Below, piece by piece: positions 19,018 through 26,781 of a stretch of DNA of 64,000 nt. The notes under the pieces were generated by a model that was not told the origin of the DNA, searched no databases, and saw nothing but the letters and a program-made list of their open reading frames with translations. The stretch's first letter is position 1. Each line of letters starts with the position of its first letter. This DNA comes from Mogibacterium sp. GTDB lineage: Bacteria > Bacillota > Clostridia > Peptostreptococcales > Anaerovoracaceae. The translations under genes and the position numbers were made by a program. The DNA lies in NCBI GenBank assembly GCA_024403035.1, contig JAKSSP010000007.1, positions 17,414 to 81,413 on the forward strand, written 5' to 3'.

Positions 19018-20703
19018 ATGAAGAAATTTCTCACTCTGATCCTCTGCGCTGCCATGGTGTTTGCATTCACGGCATGCGGAGGCGGTGGAAGCAGTGACGG
19101 CGGCGATTTCGTTGCTACAGCATGTATCGCTTCTGAACCTGAGACCATCGACCCGAGTCTCATCAGCTCCGTTGACGGTTCCACATATGTAAACCATATG
19201 TTTGAGAACCTCATGAAGTACGTTCCGACAGATGAGAAGGCTGACGAAAGCGGAAACGTGATGATGACAAAGGTAGACCTGGGTCAGGCCGAGAGCTACG
19301 AAGTATCTGACGACGGACTCGTTTATACGTTCAAGATCAGATCTGACGCCAAGTGGTCTGACGGCGAGCCTGTAAAGGCTGCTGACTGGGTATATTCGTG
19401 GCAGAGACTGGTTGACCCTAACACAGCTTCTGACTACGGATACTTCCTCGACGGCGTTGTTGTAAATGCTGCTGAGATCCAGGCAGGAGAGAAGGACCCT
19501 AGCGAACTGGGAATCAAGGCTGTTGACGATTCGACACTCGAGATCACACTTTGCCAGGATACTCCGTACTTCATCGAGATGTGCGCATTTGCTTCGCTCA
19601 TGCCGCTGAGAGAAGACGTTGTATCGGCCGGCGACGACTGGGCAACACCTGAGAAGATGGTCTGCAACGGACCTTACAAGCTCTCCGAGTGGACACATGA
19701 CTCCGTCATCAAGATGGTTCCGAACGACCAGTACTATGATGCCGCAAACCTCGGACCAAGCGAGATCGACTGGTATCTGTCCGCTGACGAGACAGCTATC
19801 CTTTCGGCTTACCAGTCCGGCGAGTGGGCATTCGTTGAGTCGTTCCCGACTGACATGATCGGTTCGCTCCAGGATTCCGGCGACTGCTTCATCGATCCGT
19901 ATGTAGGAACATACTATCTGTACCTCAACTGCGATCAGATCACTGACTGGAGAGTCAGAGCAGCCATGGTCCTCAGCGTTGACAGAGACAACATCGTTAC
20001 CAACGTAGCTCAGGGCGGACAGACTCCTGCTACAGGATTCGTAGCTTCCGGCATACTTGACTCCACAGGCGCGGACTTCGCGTTCGGTTCATCCGATCTC
20101 GGCGCTATGTACGCATGGCTCTCAGAGAAATATCCGGATGCTGACCTCACGACCTATGAAGGAAAGTGCGACCTTGCCAAGAAGCTCTATCAGGAAGCAG
20201 TTGATGAAGGCGCATGGGATACCAACACCACGATCGTCTACAACTTCAACACTGATGATACTCACAAGGCTATCGCGGAAGCCTGCGGACAGGACTGGAG
20301 CAACGTGCTCGGTCTGAAGATCACGCTGGCTAACCAGGAGTGGAACACATACACCAACGGACTCGGCGAGCATAAGTTCGGCGTTGCGCGTCTCGGTTGG
20401 ATCGCTGACTACAACGACCCTATCACTTACCTCGAGCTGATGGTAACAGGAAACTCCTACAACTACGGCCTCTTCAGCAATCCTGCATTCGACGAAGCCA
20501 TCAAGACAGCTAAGGCTACAGCAGCCGGCCCTGATCGCGACAAGGCTCTCTACACTGCAGAGGAAACTCTGTTCGGCGAAGACGGATTCCCTGTATGCCC
20601 GATCTACTACTACACCAACATGTACTGCAACAAGACAATGAAGAACATCGGATACACACCGATGGGATACTACTTCTTCCAGTACGCTCAGCCTGCTGCT
20701 TAA
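19018..20703 (+). CDS. oppA: Oligopeptide-binding lipoprotein (OppA, SBP family 5)
   Basis: Substrate-binding component, 561 residues. It has a signal peptide with a lipobox FTAC, so Cys20 is the lipidated residue, followed by a Gly/Ser-rich linker. The SBP_bac_5 core begins at ASEPETIDPSLISSVDG, contains the family segment KVDLGQAESYEVSDDG-YTFKIR with DAKWSDGEPVKAADWVYSW, and has the late NYGLFSNPAFDEAI region. An AGGAGG site precedes the start. It comes last in the operon and is separated from oppF by 78 bases with two palindromes. This would allow separate, higher expression of the binding protein, as is common for such systems (inference). Confidence 0.94.
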   Translation: MKKFLTLILCAAMVFAFTACGGGGSSDGGDFVATACIASEPETIDPSLISSVDGSTYVNHMFENLMKYVPTDEKADESGNVMMTKVDLGQAESYEVSDDGLVYTFKIRSDAKWSDGEPVKAADWVYSWQRLVDPNTASDYGYFLDGVVVNAAEIQAGEKDPSELGIKAVDDSTLEITLCQDTPYFIEMCAFASLMPLREDVVSAGDDWATPEKMVCNGPYKLSEWTHDSVIKMVPNDQYYDAANLGPSEIDWYLSADETAILSAYQSGEWAFVESFPTDMIGSLQDSGDCFIDPYVGTYYLYLNCDQITDWRVRAAMVLSVDRDNIVTNVAQGGQTPATGFVASGILDSTGADFAFGSSDLGAMYAWLSEKYPDADLTTYEGKCDLAKKLYQEAVDEGAWDTNTTIVYNFNTDDTHKAIAEACGQDWSNVLGLKITLANQEWNTYTNGLGEHKFGVARLGWIADYNDPITYLELMVTGNSYNYGLFSNPAFDEAIKTAKATAAGPDRDKALYTAEETLFGEDGFPVCPIYYYTNMYCNKTMKNIGYTPMGYYFFQYAQPAA

Positions 20704-20721
20704 TCAGATCTGATCTGATTA
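20701..20721. repeat. 21-bp perfect palindrome overlapping the oppA stop codon
   Basis: TAATCAGATC-T-GATCTGATTA, ten perfect pairs around one base; its first three bases are the oppA stop codon. There is no T-run directly after it. It could act as an mRNA 3'-end stabiliser ahead of the true terminator. Confidence 0.5.
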
Positions 20722-20761
20722 AGCAATAAGGCACACGGTGCAATAGGAAAAAAGCAGAACG

Positions 20762-20788
20762 CGGCCGGGCCATGCCCGGCCGTTTGCT
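20762..20788 (+). terminator. Rho-independent terminator of the opp operon
   Basis: CGGCCGGGC-CAT-GCCCGGCCG, a 9-bp G/C stem, followed by TTTGCTTT. An outer A/T stem (AAAGCA/TGCTTT) can extend it. Confidence 0.85.
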
Positions 20789-20818
20789 TTGCAAAAAAAC
20801 GCAGGAGACTGTCAGTTA

Positions 20819-20827
20819 TGGTACAAT
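20819..20827 (+). promoter_or_regulatory. Extended -10 promoter candidate for the M3 peptidase
   Basis: TGG-TACAAT at 20819-20827, about 40 bases before the ATG. No clear -35 element. Confidence 0.4.
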
Positions 20828-20868
20828 AGCCTTGTGCGGAAAATAAAAAATGAAACGGAGAAGAGATA

Positions 20869-22575
20869 ATGATAAAGTTCAGCGAGATCCCGTATTCGAG
20901 ACCGGATACAGAAGAAGTAAAGAATGAACTGAGCCGGCTCACGAAGGAATTCAAAGAGGCAGCAACATATGAAGAGGCGAGGGACGCGTTCGTGCGCGAG
21001 GACGCTCTGTCGCGCCACATCATGTCGGTTTCAACAGTGGCTCAAATACGTCATTCCATAGATACAAGAGACGGGTTTTATGATGAAGAGGTCAAGTTCT
21101 GGAACAGGGCGACCCCGGAACTTCAGGAATACTTTGATCAGTGGACAAGGACCCTGTGCGGATCGAAGTTCCGCGGCGAACTCGAAGATGAATTCGGTGA
21201 GGTCGTGTTCCTCAACGCGGAGATCGAACTCAAGTGCTTTGACGTATCGATAATCCCGCTCCTTCAGGAAGAGAACGACCTTGTCATGGAATATGAGAAA
21301 TTGCTCGCGAGCGCTCAGATACCGTTCCGCGGCAAGGTATACACCATCGCTCAGATCGCGCCGTTCAAGAACGACGCGGACGATGAGATCAGGCTCGCTG
21401 CCTGGAAGGCAGAGGGCGGCTGGTACAAGGACCATCAGGACAAGCTGGACGGGATATACGACAGGCTCGTAGCGATACGCCATGAGATGAGTCAGAAGCT
21501 GGGGCTCAGGGACGCCGTTGAGCTTGGCTATTACAGGATGACACGCAACTGCTATGACAGGAACGACATCGAGAAGTTCCACGAGGCAGTCATCAAATAT
21601 ATCGTGCCGGTGGCAGACGGCATAAGAAGAAAGCAGGCGGAGAGACTGGGGATGCAGTATCCTCTCAGCTTCGCCGACAATGCACTGATGTTCCGCTCCG
21701 GCAATCCGAGACCAGCAGGCGACGCGGATTATATCGTCGACGCGGCTAGCAGATTCTATGACGCTCTTTCTCCGGAGACGAGCGAGTTTTTCAAGGTAAT
21801 GAGGGAAGGCGAGCTCATGGACCTGCTCTCGACAGAGGGCAAGGAGGGAGGCGGCTACTGCACCAGCATCCATGACTATGAGGTGCCGTTCATCTTTGCC
21901 AATTTCAACGGCACTCAGGGCGATGTCGAGACCGTGACCCATGAAGCCGGACACGCTTTCGCGGACTGGATGAACAGGTCGCGCGTTCCTGTAGACACCG
22001 TATGGCCGAGCATGGAAGGCTGCGAAGTGCACTCGATGAGCATGGAGTTCTTCGCCTGGAAGAGCACAGAGGACTTCTTCGGAAAAGACGCGGACAAGTC
22101 CCGTTACAGCCACCTCGCGAGTTCGTTCATGTTCATACCGTACGGCACCATGGTGGATCACTTCCAGCACAGCGTATACGATCATCCTGAGATGACGCCA
22201 GCTGAGCGCCATGCAGAGTGGAAGAGGCTCCTCGGCATATATATGCCTTGGCTGAGACTCGACGGAGACATCCCGTTCTACGCGGACGGCGAGGGCTGGC
22301 AGAGACAGCATCATATCTATGGCATGCCGTTCTACTACATCGACTACTGCCTGGCACAGACGGTCGCTCTCGGATTTTGGGCAATGATACAGAACGACTA
22401 TGACGATGCCTGGGAACACTACATGGCATATACAAGGATGGGCGGATCGAAAGTGTTCACAAAGCTACTTGAAGACGCGGGGCTCGAGAGCCCGTTCGAA
22501 GAGGGGACCATCAGAAAGATGTGCCGCAAGGCGGATGAATGGCTCAATGCCTTCGACTTAAGCGGTATAGAGTAA
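20869..22575 (+). CDS. M3 family oligoendopeptidase (PepF-like)
   Basis: 568-residue cytoplasmic zinc peptidase. The M3 signature is THEAGHAFADW (HExGH zinc site), with the third ligand region in SMSMEFFAW. The C-terminal helical domain contains the conserved FYYIDYCLAQTVALGFW. The start has an AACGGAGAAGAG site. Its placement directly after the opp operon suggests it digests the imported peptides. Ends 34 bases before a strong bidirectional terminator. Confidence 0.93.
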   Translation: MIKFSEIPYSRPDTEEVKNELSRLTKEFKEAATYEEARDAFVREDALSRHIMSVSTVAQIRHSIDTRDGFYDEEVKFWNRATPELQEYFDQWTRTLCGSKFRGELEDEFGEVVFLNAEIELKCFDVSIIPLLQEENDLVMEYEKLLASAQIPFRGKVYTIAQIAPFKNDADDEIRLAAWKAEGGWYKDHQDKLDGIYDRLVAIRHEMSQKLGLRDAVELGYYRMTRNCYDRNDIEKFHEAVIKYIVPVADGIRRKQAERLGMQYPLSFADNALMFRSGNPRPAGDADYIVDAASRFYDALSPETSEFFKVMREGELMDLLSTEGKEGGGYCTSIHDYEVPFIFANFNGTQGDVETVTHEAGHAFADWMNRSRVPVDTVWPSMEGCEVHSMSMEFFAWKSTEDFFGKDADKSRYSHLASSFMFIPYGTMVDHFQHSVYDHPEMTPAERHAEWKRLLGIYMPWLRLDGDIPFYADGEGWQRQHHIYGMPFYYIDYCLAQTVALGFWAMIQNDYDDAWEHYMAYTRMGGSKVFTKLLEDAGLESPFEEGTIRKMCRKADEWLNAFDLSGIE

Positions 22576-22608
22576 CAGCGTACAGAATCCGCTGATAAGC
22601 AACAAAAG

Positions 22609-22638
22609 ACCCGCCAGAGCGATCTCCGGCGGGTTTTG
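22609..22638. terminator. Bidirectional terminator between convergent genes
   Basis: ACCCGCC, a 12-base loop and GGCGGGT, followed by TTTTGT on the plus strand; an A-run (ACAAAAG) upstream gives Ts on the minus strand. It serves both the peptidase and the DUF3048 lipoprotein gene. Confidence 0.8.
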
Positions 22639-22663
22639 TATTGCAGATATTTACGACTGCGGA

Positions 22664-23908
22664 TCACTTTGAAGATACCGAGCCGCCGTTGTTGTTGGAG
22701 ATCCAGCCGATCCATGTCTTGCCCTTGTTCATATTGAGCAGTACATAGGAGTTGGCGAGAAGCTCTTCTTCCTCCATTCCTTCTGCTTCTTCCTCATCAG
22801 GCGAAACGATAGCGTACTTGTTATATACAGGCCATTCAGCTTCTTCATCTGCCTTGAGGGTCTCTATGGCGTTCGCAAGGTTCTCGTCGTTGGATGCCTT
22901 TGCTGTAGCCGCGTCGATCGAAGGGTCTTTCAGTTCAAGCTGACCGTCAACGACTGCCCATTCGATGTCCTTGACTGTTCCCTTGCTGAAGTACTTGCCC
23001 TTGCCGCCCGCGAGCTTGTAGTCGCAGTAGGTGACGCTTCCGGCGCTTCCCGGACCCTGGTAGCCTTCCTTGGTGATGTACTCTGTGTCATCGAAGAGTA
23101 CCAGCAGGTTCTCTCTTGTAAGGTCATTATCGAAATCACTGCAGTGATACAGACCGTCCGATTCATTATATGTCCAGTACGTACCCTCAAAGGCTTTGCT
23201 CGAATAAGTGACGCCGACCTGAGTGGCTGCTGTTTCGCTTGCAGGTTCTTCGATCTTATTGAAGTTCAGTTTTGTATACTCTTCCGGAGTGGTTCTGAAA
23301 CCTTCGTTTTTGATGGTAGCAGATACTTTGGCTCCGTAGATGATGCCGCGGTGTTCGACATTCACGTATCTGGTAGTGTCTCTTCCGTACATGCCTTCCT
23401 TGTCATCAAGAGTCATCTGGTTGATGTGGTCTACTTTATCCTTCTTGAAGACAGTGCTGGCACCGACATAGTCGCCCTTTGAATGGCTCATGCCCCAGTG
23501 GATGAAGATGGAGTCAAAGAGCTCGGAGAACTTTATGAACGGAGGACGGGCGCTTCTTGTAGGTCCGATGATCTCAGGCAGCTTCTCGTAGTCACGGTAG
23601 AACCAGAGCGTTCTTGTGATGCCGCCTTCGACCTCGCCCTGCAGAATGATGTCAGGGGAATACTCAGCGTCGTCCATGCCCCACTGAGGTCTGGCGTCAG
23701 GAGCGTTCTCTACGACGAACGCGGCGACACGTCTGCTGTTGGCAGCTTCGTCATAGCCTTCCTCCGTCGTAAAGCCGGTCAGCGAGTTGCTCGGCAGCGG
23801 CTCAGGTTCTTCCGGATCGGGTTTGCTGCAGCCCGCGAGCACTGTAGTTCCTATCATGGTGAAGCAGAGGAGCATCACCAGAATTCTTTTGCGTTTTTCG
23901 TTTTTCAT
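22664..23908 (-). CDS. DUF3048 lipoprotein (YerB-like)
   Basis: 414 residues from the ATG at 23908, chosen because GGGAGG lies just upstream and the protein then starts with a classical signal peptide (MKNEKRKRILVMLL). The lipobox is VLAGC with Cys27, so it is a membrane-anchored lipoprotein outside the cell. DUF3048 family segments include RRVAAFVVENAPDARPQWG, the conserved IGPTRSARPPF, and FIHWGMSHSKG. The molecular function of YerB is not established. The protein has an acidic EEEEAEGMEEEE stretch near its C terminus. Confidence 0.88.
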   Translation of the reverse strand: MKNEKRKRILVMLLCFTMIGTTVLAGCSKPDPEEPEPLPSNSLTGFTTEEGYDEAANSRRVAAFVVENAPDARPQWGMDDAEYSPDIILQGEVEGGITRTLWFYRDYEKLPEIIGPTRSARPPFIKFSELFDSIFIHWGMSHSKGDYVGASTVFKKDKVDHINQMTLDDKEGMYGRDTTRYVNVEHRGIIYGAKVSATIKNEGFRTTPEEYTKLNFNKIEEPASETAATQVGVTYSSKAFEGTYWTYNESDGLYHCSDFDNDLTRENLLVLFDDTEYITKEGYQGPGSAGSVTYCDYKLAGGKGKYFSKGTVKDIEWAVVDGQLELKDPSIDAATAKASNDENLANAIETLKADEEAEWPVYNKYAIVSPDEEEAEGMEEEELLANSYVLLNMNKGKTWIGWISNNNGGSVSSK

Positions 23909-24016
23909 ATTTTTAATAACCTCCCGATAGTCTTTCAGGACATATCCATACAAATACATAGTACATTATGCGGAATAAACCCGTCACAGACCTTAACACA
24001 ATTTCATCGAAAAGAT

Positions 24017-24043
24017 AGCACTTTTCCCAAAGTGTGCTATAAT
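24017..24043 (+). promoter_or_regulatory. Promoter with inverted repeat ahead of the pyridoxal kinase gene
   Basis: An extended -10, TGC-TATAAT (24035-24043), overlaps the right arm of an imperfect inverted repeat, AGCACTTT (24017-24024) and AAAGTGTGCT (24029-24038). This arrangement fits a repressor site over a promoter; the regulator is unknown. Confidence 0.5.
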
Positions 24044-24106
24044 ATCTGAGTCCGTTTTCTAAAGGGCCAGAGAAACAAAGGACCAATAGACAAAGGGGAG
24101 GAAAAA

Positions 24107-24964
24107 ATGAAAAGGATACTCACAGTTCAGGATATTTCCTGCCTCGGCAAATGCTCCATCACCATCGCTCTGCCGGTCATATCGGCTCTGGGCGTTGAGT
24201 GCGTGATACTTCCGACTGCCGTCCTTTCAAACCACACGCTCTTCAAGAGCTTCACTGTAAAGGACCTGGCCGACCAGATCGTGCCGATATGCGAAAAGTG
24301 GGAAGACGAGGGAGTTGAGTTCGATGCGATATACACAGGCTATCTCGGGACCATCGAGCAGATCGATATGATGGAAGACCTGTTCAAAAAGTTCGGCAGC
24401 GGCGATGACAAGCTGATCTTCGTCGATCCTGTAATGGCAGACGGCGGCAAGCTTTATCCGGCGTTCGACATGGACTATGCCCGCAAGAACACTGAGCTTT
24501 GCTCCTGCGCTGACATGATCGTGCCTAACATCACTGAGGCATGCTTCATGACAGATACAGAGTACCGCGAGGAATATGACGAGGAGTGGATCAAGGGTCT
24601 GCTTTCAAAGGTCGTGAACCTCGGCGCGCGCATCAGCGTGCTCACAGGCGTTTCGCTCAGCGAGGGCAAGACAGGCGTTATGGGATACGATAAGAAGAAC
24701 GATGATTTCTACGTTTATCAGAACGAAAAGGTAGGAGCGATGTTCCACGGCACGGGCGACCTCTTCTCCAGTACAGTCATTGGAGAGATCATGCACGGCA
24801 AGGACTGGAAGGATGCTATGAGGATAGCGGCGGACTACACTGCCCACACAATCAAGGTGACCATGGAGGATCCAAAGAAGCCTTGGTACGGAGTCAACTT
24901 CGAAGAGACGATTCCGGATCTCATCAATATGAAATATTCTGTTGAAGATTGCAGTCGGGCATAG
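24107..24964 (+). CDS. Pyridoxamine/pyridoxal kinase
   Basis: 285 residues of the ribokinase-like PdxK/PdxY family, phosphorylating B6 vitamers to make PLP in the salvage route. It starts LTVQDISCLGKCSITIALPV, then FVDPVMADGGKLYP and NITEACFMT; the catalytic anion-hole motif FHGTGDLFSS carries the base Asp. Ribosome site AGGGGAGG. A putative vitamin transporter and a MocR-type gene with PLP domains lie 5 kb downstream across the inserted island, so before insertion these B6-linked genes were much closer (inference). Confidence 0.93.
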   Translation: MKRILTVQDISCLGKCSITIALPVISALGVECVILPTAVLSNHTLFKSFTVKDLADQIVPICEKWEDEGVEFDAIYTGYLGTIEQIDMMEDLFKKFGSGDDKLIFVDPVMADGGKLYPAFDMDYARKNTELCSCADMIVPNITEACFMTDTEYREEYDEEWIKGLLSKVVNLGARISVLTGVSLSEGKTGVMGYDKKNDDFYVYQNEKVGAMFHGTGDLFSSTVIGEIMHGKDWKDAMRIAADYTAHTIKVTMEDPKKPWYGVNFEETIPDLINMKYSVEDCSRA

Positions 24965-24970
24965 TATAAT
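24942..24970 (+). promoter_or_regulatory. Promoter of tRNA-Ala
   Basis: TTGAAG (24942-24947), a 17-base spacer and TATAAT (24965-24970). It is embedded in the last codons of the kinase gene and ends 12 bases before the tRNA. Confidence 0.7.
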
Positions 24971-24982
24971 AAGGCTCGCTGC

Positions 24983-25058
24983 GGGGCGTTAGCTCAGCTG
25001 GGAGAGCGCAAGGTTCGCAATCTTGAGGCCAGGGGTTCGATCCCCCTACGCTCCACCA
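24983..25058 (+). tRNA. tRNA-Ala (anticodon CGC)
   Basis: 76 bases with a full cloverleaf. The acceptor GGGGCGT/ACGCTCC includes the G3-U70 wobble that marks alanine tRNAs. The D stem is GCTC/GAGC, the anticodon stem CAAGG/TCTTG holds loop TTCGCAA (CGC), and the T arm is AGGGG-TTCGATC-CCCCT. CCA is encoded (25056-25058). Its 3' end is the insertion site of the genomic island. Confidence 0.95.
25036..25058 (+). repeat. attL: tRNA-Ala 3' end, left copy of 23-bp direct repeat
   Basis: The 23 bases from TTCGATCC to CTCCACCA are repeated exactly at 30229-30251. Identity stops immediately on both sides. This is the usual core site of tyrosine recombinases that use tRNA 3' ends. Confidence 0.9.
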
Positions 25059-25060
25059 CC

Positions 25061-25094
25061 AGACCCGTTGAAAAATCAACGGGTCTATTATTTT
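25061..25094 (+). terminator. Terminator of tRNA-Ala supplied by the island
   Basis: AGACCCGTTGA-AAAA-TCAACGGGTCT, an 11-bp perfect stem, then ATTATTTT. It lies just inside the island, so the element appears to have brought a terminator for the rebuilt tRNA gene. Confidence 0.85.
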
Positions 25095-25101
25095 GGCGGT
25101 G

Positions 25102-25129
25102 GTTAGATGTGATTAGATAGTGATTAGAT
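25102..25129 (+). repeat. Left-end recombinase arm-type repeats
   Basis: GTGATTAGAT at 25109-25118 and 25120-25129, with a partial copy GTTAGAT at 25102-25108. The same decamer occurs twice at the other end of the island. These are likely arm-binding sites for the N-terminal domain of the island integrase. Confidence 0.65.
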
Positions 25130-25145
25130 GGGTCAGAATCGCACG

Positions 25146-25721
25146 CTATGCCAGTGATTGTGCGATCTTTTCATAGCGTTCCTCATCTGCTGTGAGATCA
25201 TAACAGTAACACTGCTGAGTAGTGCGCAGATCCTTGTGACCGAATTCCTTCTGTATGATGAGATCATCAACACCATTTACATGCAATACTGATGCGACAG
25301 TCTTACGTGTTTTATGAAGACTTCTTTGCGGTATTCCAAGTTCCTCGCAATAGTTATTGATCATCTTGCCTAAACCGGAATAAAAGCTTTCAAATCCTTC
25401 GTTCACGCAGAAGATGAATCCATCTGTCGGCATGTCCAGCCGCTCTCTTTCCTCACGGACCTTTTCTATGATATCCAGTGCGGCAGGGACGACACTCACG
25501 GTTCTCCAACCTTCACCGTCTTTAAGACGTCCTTTCAGACGCTTCATATCGTGACTATAGGAGTCATGCAGTATGATTTGCTTACCGCTTATATCATCAA
25601 ATCTGAGCGCAGTTACTTCTCCGCGCCTCAGACCAACATACAACAGAAAAGCTATTGCTAAAGGAATAAATATCTGCACTCTATCTCTTTTTTCTTCATA
25701 CTGCTTGAATGAGCTATGCAA
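25146..25721 (-). pseudogene. Tyrosine recombinase/integrase, catalytic-domain remnant
   Basis: 191 codons covering only the catalytic domain. Active-site residues are all visible: Arg in YVGLRRGEVTALR, His-x-x-Arg in LHKTRKT, His in FGHKD and the nucleophile Tyr in QCYCYDL. Intact island integrases are about 370-400 residues with an N-terminal arm-binding and a core-binding domain. Here the frame begins with TTG directly after an in-frame TGA, without a ribosome site, so about half the gene is missing. The adjacent 25722-25975 holds no trace of the lost part that I can read. Confidence 0.85.
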
Positions 25722-25811
25722 TCATTGCCGAACATTTAATATTTATATGCATGAATTCGAAAAAGCTTGTAACAAAATCAGGCTTTTGGAGTCATATAAG
25801 TAGAACACTTC

Positions 25812-25829
25812 GATGTGAAAATTCACATC
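25812..25829. repeat. 18-bp inverted repeat GATGTGAA-AA-TTCACATC
   Basis: Perfect 8-bp arms around AA. The core GTGAAAATTCA recurs at about 25878-25888, nearer the TetR promoter. Possible regulatory site pair in the 254-base gap between the recombinase remnant and tetR; otherwise that gap shows only A/T-rich sequence. Confidence 0.4.
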
Positions 25830-25898
25830 ACAACACCTCAAATAATGAGCAGCCCCTTTTTTCTTTGTGATAATCGAGTGAAAATTCAGATTTCTATA

Positions 25899-25955
25899 TT
25901 GACTTTTTTCGGATGTCGTTTTATAGCAAATAAAAGGTTAACGACATTAACCTTT
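25899..25955 (+). promoter_or_regulatory. Promoter and operator of the TetR-MATE operon
   Basis: TTGACT (25899-25904), a 17-base spacer and TATAGC (25922-25927). Two inverted repeats overlap it: ATGTCGTT (25913-25920) with AACGACAT (25940-25947) bracket the -10, and AAAGGTTAA-CGACA-TTAACCTTT (25933-25955) is a perfect 9-bp-arm palindrome just downstream. A likely autoregulatory TetR site, with nested geometry. Confidence 0.65.
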
Positions 25956-25975
25956 CGATTGGCAGGAGGTCTCAT

Positions 25976-26590
25976 ATGCCGGCAAAAAAAGGAAACACAC
26001 CTGAGAAAATCAAAAGTGCCGCAAGAGCAGTGTTCTTGGCGCATGGGTTTCGGGAGACATCCATGCAGATGATCGCTTCCGAAGTAGGAATCTCTGCTCC
26101 GGGTCTCTATAAGCATTTTGAGAGTAAGGAAGAGATATTTTCGGCATTGGTAGATCCGCTGATCACCGAGATCAAGGGGATTCTGCATATGGCGGAGAAC
26201 GAGAAGGATACCTTGTTTGCGGAAGGGAAAAGCGAAGAGGTCTGGGATAAGGAAAAGACGCATCAGCAAATGTTGGATTGTATCTATGCCCATTTTGATG
26301 ATATGAAGCTCCTTCTGTTTTGCGCGGAGGGTACGGCATATGAGAATATCATTGACAGGGCGGCAGATTATGAGACGAAGGTGATGTTGCGCACGCTGCC
26401 AAGGCTTCGCGAGCAGGGCATGGCTATTCCGGAAATTGACGCGGAAACAATTTCTACGATGATGCGGCAACAATACCGCTCTTATGCGGAGCTTATTCGA
26501 AAGGATTATACCAAGGAACGCGCGGAGCAATATCAAAAAGAGATAGATACCTTCTTTACAGCGGGCTGGCGTGCGCTTCTGGGATTTTGA
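25976..26590 (+). CDS. TetR/AcrR family regulator
   Basis: 204 residues. The N-terminal TetR helix-turn-helix runs over about residues 8-55 (KIKSAARAVFLAHGFRETSM, then GISAPGLYKHFESKEEIF). The C-terminal all-helical half should bind a ligand. AGGAGG ribosome site. It is the first gene of an operon with a small membrane protein and a MATE pump, preceded by palindromes, so it most likely represses that operon until a drug or toxin is bound (inference from family). Confidence 0.92.
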   Translation: MPAKKGNTPEKIKSAARAVFLAHGFRETSMQMIASEVGISAPGLYKHFESKEEIFSALVDPLITEIKGILHMAENEKDTLFAEGKSEEVWDKEKTHQQMLDCIYAHFDDMKLLLFCAEGTAYENIIDRAADYETKVMLRTLPRLREQGMAIPEIDAETISTMMRQQYRSYAELIRKDYTKERAEQYQKEIDTFFTAGWRALLGF

Positions 26591-26604
26591 CGGAGGAAAA
26601 ACGA

Positions 26605-26781
26605 ATGAAAAGAAAATCACTCCTATTGGAAGGCATGGCCATCGGAATGATGCTTGGAACAACCTTGTTTGCCGCGTTGCATTTTGAGCTTGCCTTTGGC
26701 GCAAGCCTTGGCTCTTTGATCGGTAGCGCGATCGGAGGTGTTTTGAAACTGGATAACGGAAATGAGGAAAAGCGGAAATGA
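26605..26781 (+). CDS. 58-residue glycine-zipper membrane protein
   Basis: Starts at the ATG at 26605 with GGAGG 8 bases upstream; an in-frame TTG at 26587 is ignored. There are two short hydrophobic stretches rich in Gly/Ala/Ser (LEGMAIGMMLGTTLFAAL and ASLGSLIGSAIGGVLKL) and a charged tail NGNEEKRK. Its stop overlaps the MATE start by four bases (ATGA), so it is co-translated with the pump. No family recognised. It may be a small accessory subunit, but that is inference. Confidence 0.75.
   Translation: MKRKSLLLEGMAIGMMLGTTLFAALHFELAFGASLGSLIGSAIGGVLKLDNGNEEKRK

Noticed and set aside
21031-22419. A 462-codon minus-strand frame opposite the M3 peptidase
   Set aside because: Full shadow of a clear zinc peptidase with the HExGH motif; no protein family features.
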